A stretch of DNA of 64,000 nucleotides. It comes from Pseudoruegeria aquimaris. GTDB taxonomy: Bacteria > Pseudomonadota > Alphaproteobacteria > Rhodobacterales > Rhodobacteraceae. The notes below the pieces were generated by a model that was given only the letters and a program-made list of their open reading frames with translations, ran no database searches and was not told the origin of the DNA. The stretch covers positions 62,001 to 126,000 of the forward strand of contig NZ_FWFQ01000003.1 of NCBI RefSeq assembly GCF_900172235.1, given 5' to 3'. A program made the position numbers and the translations under genes. The first letter of the stretch is position 1. Every line of letters starts with the position of its first letter. Positions 19,303 through 29,665 of the stretch are shown in pieces.

Positions 19303-20844
19303 CTAGATGAAGGCGTCCGACATGCTTTCCTTCTTCTGGCGAACATAGGCCTCCAGCGCCTCGGCGATCGCCGGATCCAGCGCGGGCTGCTGGTAGGTGT
19401 CCAGCAGTTTCTGGACCCGCAGGCTCGCCAATGCGCGGCTGTCGCGCGCGCCTTCCTCGTCCCAGGTCTCGAACGGTTTGTAGTCGAGCACCTCAGTGCG
19501 CCAGAAGGCATCCTTGAAGTTGGCCTGGGTGTGGGCGCAGCCAAGGTAGTGGCCGCCCGGCCCCACCTCGCGCAGCGCGTCCATGCCCTGCCCGTTCTCG
19601 TCCATCGCCACGCCGGCGGCCATCTTGTGCAGCGCGCCGAGCTGATCGGCGTCGAGGACGAACTTCTCGAAGGAGGCCACGAGCCCCCCTTCCAGCCAGC
19701 CGCAGGCGTGGAGCATGAAGTTCACGCCCCCCAGCAGGGCCGCGTTCAGGGTGTTGGCGCTTTCGTAGGCGGCCTGGGCGTCCGGCAGCTTGGAGCCGCA
19801 GAGCCCGCCGCCCGAGCGGAAGGGCAGCCCGAGGCGGCGCGCCAATTGGCCCGCACCGTAGAGGATCTGGCTGGCCTCGGGCGTGCCGAAGGTGGGCGCG
19901 CCGGAGTTCATGTCGATCGAGGTGACGAAGGCGCCGAAGATCACAGGCGCGCCGGGGCGGATCAGCTGGCTGTAGGCCACGCCGGCCAGCACCTCGGCCA
20001 GCACCTGCGTGAGCGTGCCGGCCACCGAGACCGGCGCCATCGCGCCGCCCACGATGAAGGGCGAGATGATGCAGGCCTGGTTGGAGCGGGCGTAGACTTC
20101 GAGCGCGCCCATCATCACGTTGTCGAAGGTGAGCGGCGAGTTGATGTTGATGAGCGAGGTCATCACCGTGTTCTCGGCGACGAATTCCTTGCCGAAGAGG
20201 ATCTCGCACATCTCCACGCTGTCCTGTGCCCGGCTCGGCTCGGTCACGGAGCCCATGAAGGGCTTGTCCGAGAGCGTCATGTGGGCGTGGAGCATGTCGA
20301 GGTGGCGCTTGTTCACCGGAACGTCGGTGGGCTCGCAGACGGTGCCGCCGGAGTGGTGCAGCCATTTGGACATGTAGCCCAGCTTCACGAACTTGCGGAA
20401 ATCCTCCATCGTGGCATAGCGGCGGCCGTGCTCGTCGCGCACGAAGGGCGGGCCGTAGACGGGCGCGAGCACGAGGCTCCTGCCGCCGATCTCCACGTTG
20501 CGCTCGGGGTTGCGGGCGTGCTGGGTGAAGCGTCCGGGCGCGGTGGCGCAGAGCTTGCGGGCCAGCCCCTTGGGCAGGCGCACGCGCTCGCCCTCCACCA
20601 TGGCGCCGGCCTGGCGCCAGCGCTCCAGCGCCTCCGGGTTTTCCGGGAAGTTCACGCCGATTTCTTCCAGCACCGTTTCGGCGTTGGCCTCGATGATCTG
20701 CAGCGCCTCTTCGTTCAGAAGCTCGAGGTTGGGGATATTGCGCTCGATGAAGCGCGCGGTCTCGATCCGCACCGCCGTGCGCTCGGCACGCCGTGCCGCA
20801 CCGCCACCGCCACGTCCACGCCGCCGGGTTGCTGCTTCGGCCAT
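19303..20844 (-). CDS. MttB-superfamily (trimethylamine/betaine-type) methyltransferase
   Basis: 513 aa corrinoid-dependent methyltransferase of the MttB superfamily (TIM barrel), with [40 protein letters not shown] and the C-terminal [16 protein letters not shown]. The frame has no internal TAG, so this is a non-pyrrolysine member; characterised ones act on glycine betaine and similar quaternary amines, and roseobacters carry several. The start was set at ATG 20844 because AGGAGG is seven bases upstream; an ATG six bases earlier is too close to that site. No corrinoid protein gene is adjacent. Convergent with DUF6477, divergent from guaA. Confidence 0.9.
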   Translation of the reverse strand: MAEAATRRRGRGGGGAARRAERTAVRIETARFIERNIPNLELLNEEALQIIEANAETVLEEIGVNFPENPEALERWRQAGAMVEGERVRLPKGLARKLCATAPGRFTQHARNPERNVEIGGRSLVLAPVYGPPFVRDEHGRRYATMEDFRKFVKLGYMSKWLHHSGGTVCEPTDVPVNKRHLDMLHAHMTLSDKPFMGSVTEPSRAQDSVEMCEILFGKEFVAENTVMTSLININSPLTFDNVMMGALEVYARSNQACIISPFIVGGAMAPVSVAGTLTQVLAEVLAGVAYSQLIRPGAPVIFGAFVTSIDMNSGAPTFGTPEASQILYGAGQLARRLGLPFRSGGGLCGSKLPDAQAAYESANTLNAALLGGVNFMLHACGWLEGGLVASFEKFVLDADQLGALHKMAAGVAMDENGQGMDALREVGPGGHYLGCAHTQANFKDAFWRTEVLDYKPFETWDEEGARDSRALASLRVQKLLDTYQQPALDPAIAEALEAYVRQKKESMSDAFI

Positions 20845-21028
20845 CTCCATACCTCCTTGGGCTCGCTCTCTGGCTCTTTCTGCCAGCCTACTTACTGCCT
20901 GCCGCCCCGCCTGCCCCTCGGTTTTGCGTCCTCTGGGGAAAAGAAACGACATTGCCCCACGGGAATGGCGGGCACGCAGGGGCGAAACGGGCTTGCATGA
21001 AACGCCCCCCGGCCCTATTGCGGCAGGC

Positions 21029-22591
21029 ATGACGAGCACATCCCACGAGACCCTCCTGATCATCGATTTCGGCTCCCAGGTGACGCAGCTGATCGCGCGC
21101 CGTCTGCGTGAGTTGAATGTCTATTGCGAAATCCACCCCTACCAGAACGTGACGATGGATCTCGTCGCCAAGCTGGCGCCCAAGGCGGTGATCTTTTCCG
21201 GCGGCCCCGACAGCGTGACCCGCGACGGCAGCCCGCGCGCCCCGGAAGGGATCTTCGAGCTGGGCGTGCCGATCCTCGGCATCTGCTACGGCCAGCAGGT
21301 GATGATGCACCAGCTGGGCGGCAAGGTGGAAAGCGGCCACGGCACCGCCGAATTCGGCCGCGCCTACGTGAGCCCGGCCGGCGAGCGCATTCCGTTTCTC
21401 AACGGATGGTTTCTTGACGGCAAGGAACAGGTCTGGATGAGCCACGGCGATCACGTCAGCCAGCTGGCGCCGGGCTTCGAGGTCTACGGCACCTCGCCCA
21501 ACGCGCCCTACGCAATCACCGCCGATCTGTCGCGCAACTTCTACGCGGTGCAGTTCCACCCCGAGGTACATCACACCCCCAACGGCCGCACGCTCTACGA
21601 GAACTTCATCCGCATCGCCGGCTTCAGCGGCGACTGGACGATGGGCGCCTACCGCGAGCAGATGATCGAGGCCATCCGCGCCCAGGTGGGCGACAAGAAG
21701 GTGATCTGCGGCCTGTCCGGCGGGGTCGATTCCTCGGTGGCGGCGGTGCTCATCCACGAGGCCATCGGCGATCAGCTGACCTGCGTCTTCGTGGATCACG
21801 GCCTGCTGCGCAAGAACGAGGCCGAAGAGGTCGTGGCGATGTTCCGCGACAACTACAACATCCAGCTGATCCACGCCGACGAAAGCGAGCTGTTCCTTGG
21901 CGAGCTGGAAGGCGTGTCCGATCCGGAAACCAAGCGCAAGATCATCGGCAAGCTGTTCATCGACGTGTTCCAGAAGCACGCCGACACCATCGAGGGCGCG
22001 GAGTTCCTGGCGCAGGGCACGCTCTACCCGGACGTGATCGAATCCGTCTCCTTCTCCGGGGGGCCGTCCGTCACCATCAAGTCGCACCACAACGTGGGCG
22101 GTCTGCCCGAGAAGATGGGGCTGAAGCTGGTGGAGCCGCTGCGCGAGCTGTTCAAGGACGAGGTGCGCGCGCTGGGCCACGAACTGGGCCTGCCGCAGAG
22201 CTTCATCGGCCGCCACCCCTTCCCCGGGCCGGGCCTCGCGATCCGCTGCCCCGGCGAGATCACCCGCGAGAAGCTCGAAATCCTGCGCGAGGCCGACGCG
22301 ATCTACATCGACCAGATCCGCAAGCACGGGCTCTATGACGAGATCTGGCAGGCCTTCGTGGCGATCCTGCCGGTGCGCACCGTGGGCGTGATGGGCGACG
22401 GCCGCACCTACGATTACGCCTGCGCCCTGCGCGCGGTGACCTCGGTGGACGGCATGACGGCGGACTACTACCCCTTCAGCCACGAGTTCCTCGGCGAGAC
22501 CGCGACGCGCATCATCAACGAGGTGAAGGGCATCAACCGCTGCACCTACGACATCACCTCCAAGCCGCCGGGCACCATCGAGTGGGAATGA
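21029..22591 (+). CDS. guaA: GMP synthase (glutamine-hydrolysing)
   Basis: 520 aa. An N-terminal class I glutamine amidotransferase (nucleophile C86 in GICYGQQ, and QFHPEV with the His/Glu pair) is joined to the ATP-pyrophosphatase domain ([10 protein letters not shown]) and the dimerisation domain ending in KPPGTIEWE. It converts XMP to GMP. Start ATG 21029 gives [15 protein letters not shown], the usual N terminus; the frame is open further upstream but overlaps mttB in antisense. The ribosome site is weak (GGCAGGC). Confidence 0.97.
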   Translation: MTSTSHETLLIIDFGSQVTQLIARRLRELNVYCEIHPYQNVTMDLVAKLAPKAVIFSGGPDSVTRDGSPRAPEGIFELGVPILGICYGQQVMMHQLGGKVESGHGTAEFGRAYVSPAGERIPFLNGWFLDGKEQVWMSHGDHVSQLAPGFEVYGTSPNAPYAITADLSRNFYAVQFHPEVHHTPNGRTLYENFIRIAGFSGDWTMGAYREQMIEAIRAQVGDKKVICGLSGGVDSSVAAVLIHEAIGDQLTCVFVDHGLLRKNEAEEVVAMFRDNYNIQLIHADESELFLGELEGVSDPETKRKIIGKLFIDVFQKHADTIEGAEFLAQGTLYPDVIESVSFSGGPSVTIKSHHNVGGLPEKMGLKLVEPLRELFKDEVRALGHELGLPQSFIGRHPFPGPGLAIRCPGEITREKLEILREADAIYIDQIRKHGLYDEIWQAFVAILPVRTVGVMGDGRTYDYACALRAVTSVDGMTADYYPFSHEFLGETATRIINEVKGINRCTYDITSKPPGTIEWE

Positions 22592-22626
22592 GCCGCGCCA
22601 CCGGGCGCGCCGGACAGGGAGCCTCC

Positions 22627-22992
22627 ATGCGCAACCTCATGGCCAGAGCCGCCATCGGCCTTGCCGCCGCCTGCGCGGGGCTTCCCGCCGGGGCGCAGGG
22701 GCTGCCGCCCCTGGCCTGCGAAGCGCAGGACGGCAGCTGGACGCTCGGGCTCTACGGCCCGGTCGCGCAGCTGCGCAGCCCCGAACTCGTGGAATTCGTC
22801 GCCTCCGCCATCGCGCGCGGCCCCGAGGGCTGGCCCGCCTGGCAGGCTCTGGCCTCGGAAGCCGAAACCCGCGTGGTGCGGGTGAACGAGGCCGCCTGCG
22901 CGGCCGGGGGCGCCAGCTTCCCGCTCACCGTCGAGCTGTTCGACCCGTCCACCGGCACGCTTTCGCCGGGCTGCTGCACCGTGGCGGAGTAG
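22627..22992 (+). CDS. Small secreted cysteine-containing protein, unknown function
   Basis: 121 aa starting at ATG 22627 (CAGGGAG upstream). A signal peptide (hydrophobic AIGLAAACAGLPAG, cleavage near AGAQ-G) is followed by a short mature domain with four cysteines (PLACEAQ, AACAAGG, GCCTVAE), suggesting periplasmic disulfides. I recognise no family. It lies 35 bp after guaA and 8 bp before the EamA gene, so it is probably co-transcribed with the latter. Confidence 0.65.
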   Translation: MRNLMARAAIGLAAACAGLPAGAQGLPPLACEAQDGSWTLGLYGPVAQLRSPELVEFVASAIARGPEGWPAWQALASEAETRVVRVNEAACAAGGASFPLTVELFDPSTGTLSPGCCTVAE

Positions 22993-23000
22993 ACGCCCCC

Positions 23001-23861
23001 ATGCGCGAGCCAAGGCCCATCCAGGGCGCGCTGTGGATGATCGGCGCGATCTTCTCCTTCACCACCATGGCCATCGGCGGGCGGGCGGTGACGGGCCATC
23101 TCGACACCTTCGAACTGATGCTCTACCGCAGCATCTTCGGAGTGATCGTCGTGCTCACCGTCGGCGGCGCGGCCGGAACGCTGGGCCAGATCACCACGAG
23201 GAACCTGCACCTCCAGATCGCCCGCAACGTCAGCCATTTCACCGGCCAGAACCTCTGGTTCTACGCCATCGGCGTGGCGCCGCTGGCGCAGGTGGTGGCG
23301 CTGGAGTTCACCACGCCGCTCTGGGTGATCCTGCTGGCGCCGCTGGTGCTGGGCGAGGCGCTCACCCGCGGCCGCGCCACGGCGGCGCTGGTGGGCTTCA
23401 TGGGCATCCTCCTCGTGGCGCGCCCCGGTGTGAACGAGGTGAGCATCGGCGTGCTCTGTGCCGCCGGCTCGGCAGTGGGCTTCGCCGGCTCCGCGCTCTT
23501 CACCAAGATCCTCACCCGAAGCGAAAGCATCACCTGCATCCTCTTCTACCTCACCGTCACCCAGACGCTCTTCGGCCTCATCTGCGCCGGCTACGACGGC
23601 GACATCGCCCCCCTCACCTGGGCGCTTCTGCCCTGGGTGATGCTGGTCGGGGCCACCGGGCTGTTCGCCCATTTCTGCCTCACCACCGCGCTCAGCCTCG
23701 CGCCGGCGGCGGTCGTGATGCCGGTGGATTTCGCCCGCCTCCCCCTCGTCGCCCTGGTGGGGATGGCGCTCTACGGCGAGCAAGTTGACGTTTGGGTAAT
23801 TGCCGGCGCGGCCCTGATCTTCGGGGCGAATTACCTCAATATCCTGCGAGAAACTCGTTAA
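23001..23861 (+). CDS. EamA/DMT-family membrane transporter
   Basis: 286 aa with about ten hydrophobic helices arranged as two EamA repeats (first from GALWMIGAIFSFTTM, second from SIGVLCAAGSAVGFAGSALF). Members of this drug/metabolite superfamily export amino acids, nucleotides or small metabolites. The ending PAAVVMPVDFARLPLVALVG and GAALIFGANYLN are typical. The substrate cannot be predicted. It begins 8 bp after the small secreted protein. Confidence 0.9.
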   Translation: MREPRPIQGALWMIGAIFSFTTMAIGGRAVTGHLDTFELMLYRSIFGVIVVLTVGGAAGTLGQITTRNLHLQIARNVSHFTGQNLWFYAIGVAPLAQVVALEFTTPLWVILLAPLVLGEALTRGRATAALVGFMGILLVARPGVNEVSIGVLCAAGSAVGFAGSALFTKILTRSESITCILFYLTVTQTLFGLICAGYDGDIAPLTWALLPWVMLVGATGLFAHFCLTTALSLAPAAVVMPVDFARLPLVALVGMALYGEQVDVWVIAGAALIFGANYLNILRETR

Positions 23862-23939
23862 TTCTTAAGGTTTTGCGGCGAACCTGCGTGCGTTTTGCCA
23901 CGCCTTTCGCCAATCAAAGCCATGACGTGGCGTCACAAA

Positions 23940-23969
23940 TTGACGGAAAATCGGCGCGGTGCGTAGTGT
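23940..23969 (+). promoter_or_regulatory. Predicted sigma70 promoter of the FadL-like gene
   Basis: TTGACG at 23940-23945, an 18-bp spacer, then TAGTGT at 23964-23969. The start codon at 24011 would be about 35 bp from the transcript start. The -35 box matches the alphaproteobacterial TTGAC consensus; the -10 is weak. Confidence 0.4.
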
Positions 23970-24010
23970 TGCCGCACACCAATAAAAACACGGTAGGGAT
24001 GAGATTAAAG

Positions 24011-25171
24011 ATGAGACGTGTTTCCATCACGGTTGCCGCACTGCTGGCAACCACTTCGCTGGCGCATGCCGGCGGCATCGACCGCTCAGGTCAGGGCGTG
24101 AACATCCTCTTTGAAGAGGGCAACTACGTCCAGTTCACCTTCGCCAACATCAACCCCAGCGTTGACGGCAAGGCCGACATCACCGCCGGCGGCGGCTCGG
24201 TGATCGTGGGGTCCACTTCCGCCAGCGACGTGGCGCAGACGTACAACCAGCTGTCCTTCGGCTACAAGCACGAGCTGAACGAGAACTGGGATCTGGCGGT
24301 GATCGTGGATCAGCCCTTCGGCGCCCACGTGCTCTATGCCGACGGCCCCTTCAGCAACATCGGCAGCGGCGGCGCCCTGCCCTATGACGCCGAGGCCGAC
24401 ATCGACAGCCGCGCCATCACCATGCTGGCGCAATACAACGTCGGCAACGGCTTCAGCATCCACGGCGGTCTGCGCGGCCTCTCCGTGAACGGCATCATCC
24501 AGTCCGGTGACGGCATCCTCGACGCCGACAGCGACTACAACTGGGGCGGCGTCGTGGGCGTGGCCTACGAGCGCCCGGACATCGCCCTGCGCGTGGCCCT
24601 GACCTACGCCACCGCAACGAACGTCGATTTCGACGGCACCATGAGCCAGCTCGTCGCGCCGGGTACCCTCGCCCCGTCGATGCCCACGGATTTCACCGTG
24701 GAATTCCCGGAAAGCGTGAACCTCGACTTCCAGACCGGCGTCGCGCCCGACACGCTGCTGTTCGGCTCCGTGCGCTGGGTCGGCTGGGGCGGCTTCAACC
24801 TGACGACGCCCGGCCTCGCCGGTGATATCGAGTGGGTGAACTTCGACGACGACACCATCACCTACCGCCTCGGCATCGGCCGCCGCCTGAACGAAGAGTG
24901 GTCGGTCGCCCTGGTGGCCGGCTACGAGAGCGCCGGCACGCGCCCCTCCACCACCGCCCTGGCGCCGACGACCGGCTCCAAGAGCATCGGCATCGCCGCC
25001 ACCTACACCTCGCCCAAGAACTGGGTCGTGTCCGGCGGTCTGGAATACGTGGTTCCGGGCGATCAATACGTAACCTTCGCCGGCCCGGCCGGCACCGATC
25101 CCGTGCAGAAGCTGGAGTTCAACGACAACTCCGCAATCGCCGCCGGTATCCGCATCGGCTACCGCTTCTGA
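24011..25171 (+). CDS. OmpP1/FadL-family outer-membrane transporter
   Basis: 386 aa beta-barrel protein with a signal peptide (RRVSITVAALLATTSLAHA-G) and the FadL-type plug start GGIDRSGQGVNILFEEGNY. Repeated aromatic-polar strands follow and the chain ends in the outer-membrane sorting signal (RIGYRF with C-terminal Phe). Family members take up long-chain fatty acids or hydrophobic aromatics. Start ATG 24011 is chosen; an ATG at 23999 in frame would add four residues. A strong terminator follows, so it is monocistronic. Confidence 0.9.
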   Translation: MRRVSITVAALLATTSLAHAGGIDRSGQGVNILFEEGNYVQFTFANINPSVDGKADITAGGGSVIVGSTSASDVAQTYNQLSFGYKHELNENWDLAVIVDQPFGAHVLYADGPFSNIGSGGALPYDAEADIDSRAITMLAQYNVGNGFSIHGGLRGLSVNGIIQSGDGILDADSDYNWGGVVGVAYERPDIALRVALTYATATNVDFDGTMSQLVAPGTLAPSMPTDFTVEFPESVNLDFQTGVAPDTLLFGSVRWVGWGGFNLTTPGLAGDIEWVNFDDDTITYRLGIGRRLNEEWSVALVAGYESAGTRPSTTALAPTTGSKSIGIAATYTSPKNWVVSGGLEYVVPGDQYVTFAGPAGTDPVQKLEFNDNSAIAAGIRIGYRF

Positions 25172-25202
25172 TCTGCCGCGGATCACGTCAAGACATCGGA
25201 AA

Positions 25203-25226
25203 AGCCCCGCTCCGGCGGGGCTTTTT
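25203..25226 (+). terminator. Intrinsic terminator after the FadL-like gene
   Basis: AGCCCCGC at 25203-25210 pairs with GCGGGGCT at 25215-25222 across TCCG, then five T residues. About 30 bp after the stop. Confidence 0.85.
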
Positions 25227-25316
25227 CGTGGCCGCCGCGGCCCCGGCCCGATTGCCCATTTGACCAAAGCCGCGCGGCCCGCTAGGCACGAAACCAGTGC
25301 AGGCAAGAGGCAAGAG

Positions 25317-26177
25317 ATGATCTACGAAACCGCGAGCGACTGGCTGAACGCCAAGCAGAAGCGCATTCTGCTCTTCGGCATGTCCGGCCTTGGAAAAACC
25401 CATGTTTCCAACATGCTGCGCGCCTCCGGTGGCTGGTTCCACTACTCGGTGGATTACCGGATCGGCACCCGCTACATGGGCGAGCACATCGTGGACAACT
25501 TCAAGGCCGAGGCGATGCGCAACCCGTTCCTCGCCGATCTTCTGCGCTCGGATTCGATCTACATCGCCTCCAACATCACCTTCAACAACCTCGCGCCGCT
25601 CTCCACCTATCTCGGCAAGCCCGGCAACCCCGAGAAGGGCGGCCTGCCCTTCCTCGAATACATGCGCCGCCAGAGCCTGCACCGCCACGCCGAGATCAAC
25701 GCCCTGCTGGATACGGCCCATTTCATCGACCGCGCCAAGACGCTTTACGGCTACGACAATTTCGTCTGCGACTCCGGCGGCTCGATCTGCGAGGTTGTGG
25801 ACCCGGAAGACCCGGAAGACGAGGTGCTCACCGCCCTTGCGCAGAACACGCTGATGATCTGGATCGAAGGCAGCGAGGCCCATACCGAAGAGTTGATCCG
25901 CCGCTTCGACCGCGCCCCCAAGCCGATGTATTACCAGCCCGAGTTCCTGCATGAGGTCTGGCAGGAATACCTGCGCGAAAACAACGTGGGAGAAGCCGAA
26001 GTTGATCCGGATCACTTCGTGCGCAGCGCCTATGCGCGAGCGCTGGCCCACCGCCAGCCGCGCTACGCCGCCATGGCGAGGAACTGGGGCATCAAGGTCT
26101 CCGCCGAGCAGATCGAGGCGGCCGACAGCCCCGAGGCCTTCGATGCGCTGATCGCCGAAACCCTTGAGGCCCGCTGA
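25317..26177 (+). CDS. P-loop ATPase/kinase-like protein of unknown function, upstream of metA
   Basis: 286 aa. Walker A GMSGLGKT at residues 21-28 sits directly after a beta strand (RILLF), as in small kinases and AAA-like NTPases. VCDSGGSICEVVDPEDPEDE and TLMIWIEGSEAHTEELIRRF follow, where Walker B and a lid would be expected. I do not recognise a characterised relative. The start ATG 25317 has AAGAGG eight bases upstream. It ends 46 bp before metA, and I believe this neighbour pair recurs in the order, which would suggest a link to methionine metabolism. Confidence 0.75.
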   Translation: MIYETASDWLNAKQKRILLFGMSGLGKTHVSNMLRASGGWFHYSVDYRIGTRYMGEHIVDNFKAEAMRNPFLADLLRSDSIYIASNITFNNLAPLSTYLGKPGNPEKGGLPFLEYMRRQSLHRHAEINALLDTAHFIDRAKTLYGYDNFVCDSGGSICEVVDPEDPEDEVLTALAQNTLMIWIEGSEAHTEELIRRFDRAPKPMYYQPEFLHEVWQEYLRENNVGEAEVDPDHFVRSAYARALAHRQPRYAAMARNWGIKVSAEQIEAADSPEAFDALIAETLEAR

Positions 26178-26223
26178 ATTTCTGATTATCTGAGCCGTTC
26201 CAACGCAACCCGGAGGCCGATCC

Positions 26224-27141
26224 ATGCCCATCACCATCCCCACCGCCCTTCCCGCCTACGAGGTCCTCTCGCAGGAAGGCGTGATGGTGATGGACGAAAG
26301 CCGCGCCGCCCGCCAGGACATCCGCCCGCTCAAGATCGGGCTGCTGAACCTGATGCCCAAGAAGATCCAGACGGAGACGCAGTTCGCCCGCCTGATCGGC
26401 GCCACGCCGCTGCAGATCGAGCTTTCGCTGATCCGCATGACGGAACACCAGAGCCGGCACACCGCGCCCGCCCACATGGAAGCCTTCTACCAGCCCTTCC
26501 AGGCGGTGAAGGAGCGCAAGTTCGACGGGTTCATCATCACCGGCGCCCCGATCGAGCATCTGCCCTTCGAAGAGGTCACCTACTGGGACGAACTCTGCGA
26601 AGTGATGGACTGGACCCAGACCAACGTGCATTCCACCTTCGGCGTCTGCTGGGGCGGCATGGCGATGATCAACCATTTCCACGGCGTGCAGAAACACATG
26701 CTGCCGGCGAAGGCCTTCGGCTGCTTCCGCCAGCAGAACCTCGCCCCCGCCTCGCCCTTCCTGCGCGGCTTCTCCGACGATTGCGTGATCCCCGTCTCGC
26801 GCTGGACGGAGATGAAGCAGGAAGAGATCGAGGCCCGGGAAGGCCTGCGCATCCTGCTGGGCAGCCCCGAGACCGGCCCCTGCCTGGTGGAGGATCCCGC
26901 GCATCGCGCCATCTACATCTTCAACCATTTCGAATACGACAGCGACACGCTGAAGCAGGAATACGATCGCGACGTGGCCAACGGCACCCCGATCAACGTG
27001 CCGCTGAACTACTACCCGGACGACGATCCGACGAAGAAACCGCTGAACCGCTGGCGCAGCCACGCGCATCTTCTATATGGAAACTGGATCAACGAGATTT
27101 ACCAGACCACGCCCTTCGACCTGAATGAAATCGGCTCTTAA
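26224..27141 (+). CDS. metA: Homoserine O-acyltransferase MetA, predicted acetyl-CoA type
   Basis: 305 aa first enzyme of methionine synthesis from homoserine, of the glutamine-amidotransferase-like fold, with catalytic C142 in FGVCWGGM and the HFEYD motif. Residue 111 is Glu ([13 protein letters not shown]). Work on this family shows that Glu at this position gives acetyl-CoA specificity while Gly gives succinyl-CoA, so this is probably a homoserine O-acetyltransferase (metAA), even though databases often call it succinyltransferase. CGGAGG precedes the ATG. It overlaps the next gene by 17 bp. Confidence 0.95.
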   Translation: MPITIPTALPAYEVLSQEGVMVMDESRAARQDIRPLKIGLLNLMPKKIQTETQFARLIGATPLQIELSLIRMTEHQSRHTAPAHMEAFYQPFQAVKERKFDGFIITGAPIEHLPFEEVTYWDELCEVMDWTQTNVHSTFGVCWGGMAMINHFHGVQKHMLPAKAFGCFRQQNLAPASPFLRGFSDDCVIPVSRWTEMKQEEIEAREGLRILLGSPETGPCLVEDPAHRAIYIFNHFEYDSDTLKQEYDRDVANGTPINVPLNYYPDDDPTKKPLNRWRSHAHLLYGNWINEIYQTTPFDLNEIGS

Positions 27142-28120
27142 GATCCTCCTTCCGCTGCTCCTCGCCGCCCTCGTGGGCTGCGGGGCCTATGTGGATCAGC
27201 GGGCCGCCACCCGCGAGGCCGCCGCCGAGGCCGCCTACCCGCCGATCGGCAGGCTGATCGACGTGGAGGGCACGCAGGTCCATGCCTTCACCGCCGGTCA
27301 GGGGCCGGACCTGATCTTCGTGCACGGCGCCAGCGGCAACCTGCGCGATTTCACCTTCGATCTCGTGGACAGGCTGAAAGGGCGCTACCGGGTCACCGTT
27401 TTCGACCGGCCCGGCCTCGGCTACACCAATCGCCTGCCCGCCTATGCCGAGGGCTTCAACGCCGATGCCGCCGAAAGCCCCTCCGAGCAGGCCATCCTGC
27501 TGGACAAGGCCGCAAAGCGGCTGGGGATCGAACGCGCGATCGTGCTGGGCCAGAGCTACGGCGGCGCGGTGGCGCTGGCATGGGCCGTCGAGCGGCCCCG
27601 GACGGTGCAGGGCGTCGTTCTCGTCTCCGCCGTCACCACGCCCTGGGAAACCGGGCTCGGCGGATGGTATGCGCTGATGGACAGCCGCTTCGGCAAAGCC
27701 GTCGTGGCGCCGCTGCTGGCGGCCTACGGCCGGGAAGAGAACGCCGACCGCGTGCTGGGCAGCATCTTCGCCCCGCAGGATCCACCGGAAGGCTACGAGT
27801 CCTACGTCGGCGTCGGGCTCACCCTGCGGCGCGACTCACTGGTGGCCAACGCCGAGCAGGTGAACGATCTGCTGGGCCACGTCCGGGCGATCCAGCCGCA
27901 TTACGCCGCCATCACCGCGCCGATCGAGGCTGTGCATGGAACGGCGGATGAAATCGTGCCCTACGCGCTGCACGCCGAGGGGCTGGAGGCGCGCCTGCCC
28001 AGCCTGCACATGACGACCCTCGAAGGCATCGGCCACATGCCCCACCACGTGGCGCCCGAGGCCGTGATCGCCGCCGTGGACCGCGCCGCGGCGCGGGCAG
28101 GCGTGGCCGCGCTTCAGTAG
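27125..28120 (+). CDS. Alpha/beta-hydrolase lipoprotein
   Basis: 331 aa. A lipoprotein signal peptide ([18 protein letters not shown], lipid-modified C19) is followed by an alpha/beta-hydrolase fold with oxyanion-side FVHGASGN, nucleophile elbow GQSYGG (S144), an acidic residue near [10 protein letters not shown] and a late histidine in GIGHMPHH. It is therefore an envelope-anchored esterase, lipase or peptidase; the substrate is unknown. It overlaps metA by 17 bp, so it is probably co-transcribed. Confidence 0.88.
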   Translation: MKSALKILLPLLLAALVGCGAYVDQRAATREAAAEAAYPPIGRLIDVEGTQVHAFTAGQGPDLIFVHGASGNLRDFTFDLVDRLKGRYRVTVFDRPGLGYTNRLPAYAEGFNADAAESPSEQAILLDKAAKRLGIERAIVLGQSYGGAVALAWAVERPRTVQGVVLVSAVTTPWETGLGGWYALMDSRFGKAVVAPLLAAYGREENADRVLGSIFAPQDPPEGYESYVGVGLTLRRDSLVANAEQVNDLLGHVRAIQPHYAAITAPIEAVHGTADEIVPYALHAEGLEARLPSLHMTTLEGIGHMPHHVAPEAVIAAVDRAAARAGVAALQ

Positions 28121-28182
28121 CGCGCTTGCGCTGGAAACCCCACGCCTGCATGGTTACATAAGCAAAAACAGGGAGATGGCCC

Positions 28183-29052
28183 ATGGACCTGCCATTCGAC
28201 GGCGCGATCAGCCGCTATTATGCCTCCGGCGCCCCGGAGGATGTCCGGCGCAGCCTTGAGGGGGCGGACGGCAAGGCCATCGTGACCGAGAGCTACCCCT
28301 ATGAAGAACGCATGGGCAAGAAGGCCTACGCGCGGCAGATGGAGACGCTGCAACGCGAACTGGTGAAGCTACAGAGCGACGTGCGCGAAACCGGCAAGCG
28401 GGTCGTTGTGATCTTCGAAGGTAGGGACGCGGCCGGCAAGGGCGGCACCATCGCCCGTTTCCGCGAGAACCTGAACCCGCGCACGGCCCGCACCGTGGCG
28501 CTGCCCAAGCCCAGCGACCGGGAGGCGCAGCAATGGTATTTCCAGCGCTACATCAACCACTTGCCCGCCGGGGGTGAGATCGTCTTCTTCGATCGCAGCT
28601 GGTACAACCGCGGCGTCGTGGAACATGTGTTCAACTTCTGCACGCCGCAGCAACGCGCCCATTTCTTCGCCCAGCTTCCGGGCTTCGAACAGGGTCTGGT
28701 GGACGAAGGCTTCCACTTCTTCAAGATCTGGCTCAACGTGGGCCGCGCCGAACAGCTGCGCCGCTTCCTCGACCGCGAACGCGATCCCCTGAAGCAGTGG
28801 AAGCTCAGCCGGATCGACGTAGAGGGCCTGCCCCTCTGGGACGCCTACTCCGAGGCCATCCGCGAAACCTTCGAGCGCAGCCACACGGAGAGCACCCCCT
28901 GGACGATCGTGCGCTCCGACGACAAGCGGCGCGCCCGCATCGCGGCGATCCAGAGCGTGCTCGGCGCGATCGACTACGCCGGAAAGGATACCGCGGCGCT
29001 CGGCACGGCCGACCCCCTGATCTGCGGAGGGCCCGAACTCTGGGATGCCTAA
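28183..29052 (+). CDS. ppk2: Polyphosphate kinase 2
   Basis: 289 aa. Walker [11 protein letters not shown] (79-88), the lid-type [15 protein letters not shown], Walker B-like FFDRSWYNR (DRS at 137-139) and KQWKLSRID define the PPK2 family, which moves phosphate between polyphosphate and nucleotides. One domain of this length fits the class I type that usually phosphorylates nucleoside diphosphates from polyphosphate. The start ATG 28183 follows AGGGAGATGG. Its last 8 bp overlap a TetR regulator, which could control it. Confidence 0.94.
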   Translation: MDLPFDGAISRYYASGAPEDVRRSLEGADGKAIVTESYPYEERMGKKAYARQMETLQRELVKLQSDVRETGKRVVVIFEGRDAAGKGGTIARFRENLNPRTARTVALPKPSDREAQQWYFQRYINHLPAGGEIVFFDRSWYNRGVVEHVFNFCTPQQRAHFFAQLPGFEQGLVDEGFHFFKIWLNVGRAEQLRRFLDRERDPLKQWKLSRIDVEGLPLWDAYSEAIRETFERSHTESTPWTIVRSDDKRRARIAAIQSVLGAIDYAGKDTAALGTADPLICGGPELWDA

Positions 29053-29665
29053 GAAACGCGGCTATCACCACGGCAACCTGCGTGCCGCGCTCATGGATGC
29101 AGCGCTCACCCTGATCGAGGAGAAGGGGCCGAACGGCTTTACCCTCTCGGAAGCGGCCAAGAACGCCGGCGTCACCCCGGCGGCCGTCTACCGCCACTAC
29201 CAGGGCCGGGAGGATCTGATCGCCGAGGCCGCGCTTCAGGGCTTCGAGATGTTCGCCGATCTGCTGGAATACGCCTACGAGACCGGCCAGCCCTCCGACC
29301 TGGCCAGTTTCGAGGCCACCGGGCGCGCCTATCTTGCCTTCGCGCGCCGTCATCCGGGGCACTACGTGGCGATGTTCGAAAGCGGCATCTCGATCAACAG
29401 CACCCCCGAACTGGCCCGCGCCTCGAAACGCGCGCTCGGGGTGCTGGAGCGTGCCGCCGAGAAGCTCACCGCCCACATCCCGGCCGAGAAACGCCCGCCG
29501 GCCTCCATGGTGGCGGCCCACATCTGGGCAATGAGCCATGGCGTGGTGGAACTCTTCGCCCGTGGCGCCCCCGGCACCAAATCGCCCTACCCGCCCGAGG
29601 ATCTGCTCGAAAGCGGGATCGGCATCTACCTGCGCGGGCTGGGGCTGATCACCGCCGACAGCTGA
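29045..29665 (+). CDS. TetR-family transcriptional regulator
   Basis: 206 aa one-component repressor. An N-terminal HTH (LREALMDAAL-like [37 protein letters not shown]) is followed by an all-helical ligand domain with the WHG-type ending [15 protein letters not shown]. The ligand is unknown. The start overlaps the ppk2 stop by 8 bp, so both are made from one message; the most direct guess is autoregulation of a ppk2-tetR unit. It overlaps the convergent sulfotransferase pseudogene at its 3-prime end. Confidence 0.92.
   Translation: MPKKRGYHHGNLRAALMDAALTLIEEKGPNGFTLSEAAKNAGVTPAAVYRHYQGREDLIAEAALQGFEMFADLLEYAYETGQPSDLASFEATGRAYLAFARRHPGHYVAMFESGISINSTPELARASKRALGVLERAAEKLTAHIPAEKRPPASMVAAHIWAMSHGVVELFARGAPGTKSPYPPEDLLESGIGIYLRGLGLITADS

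Noticed and set aside
19303-20844. Pyrrolysine TAG codon in the mttB-like gene
   Set aside because: No in-frame TAG exists within the coding region.
26178-26223. A SAM-II riboswitch before metA
   Set aside because: A TGAGCCG stretch is vaguely similar, but only 46 bp is available and the conserved pseudoknot sequence is absent.
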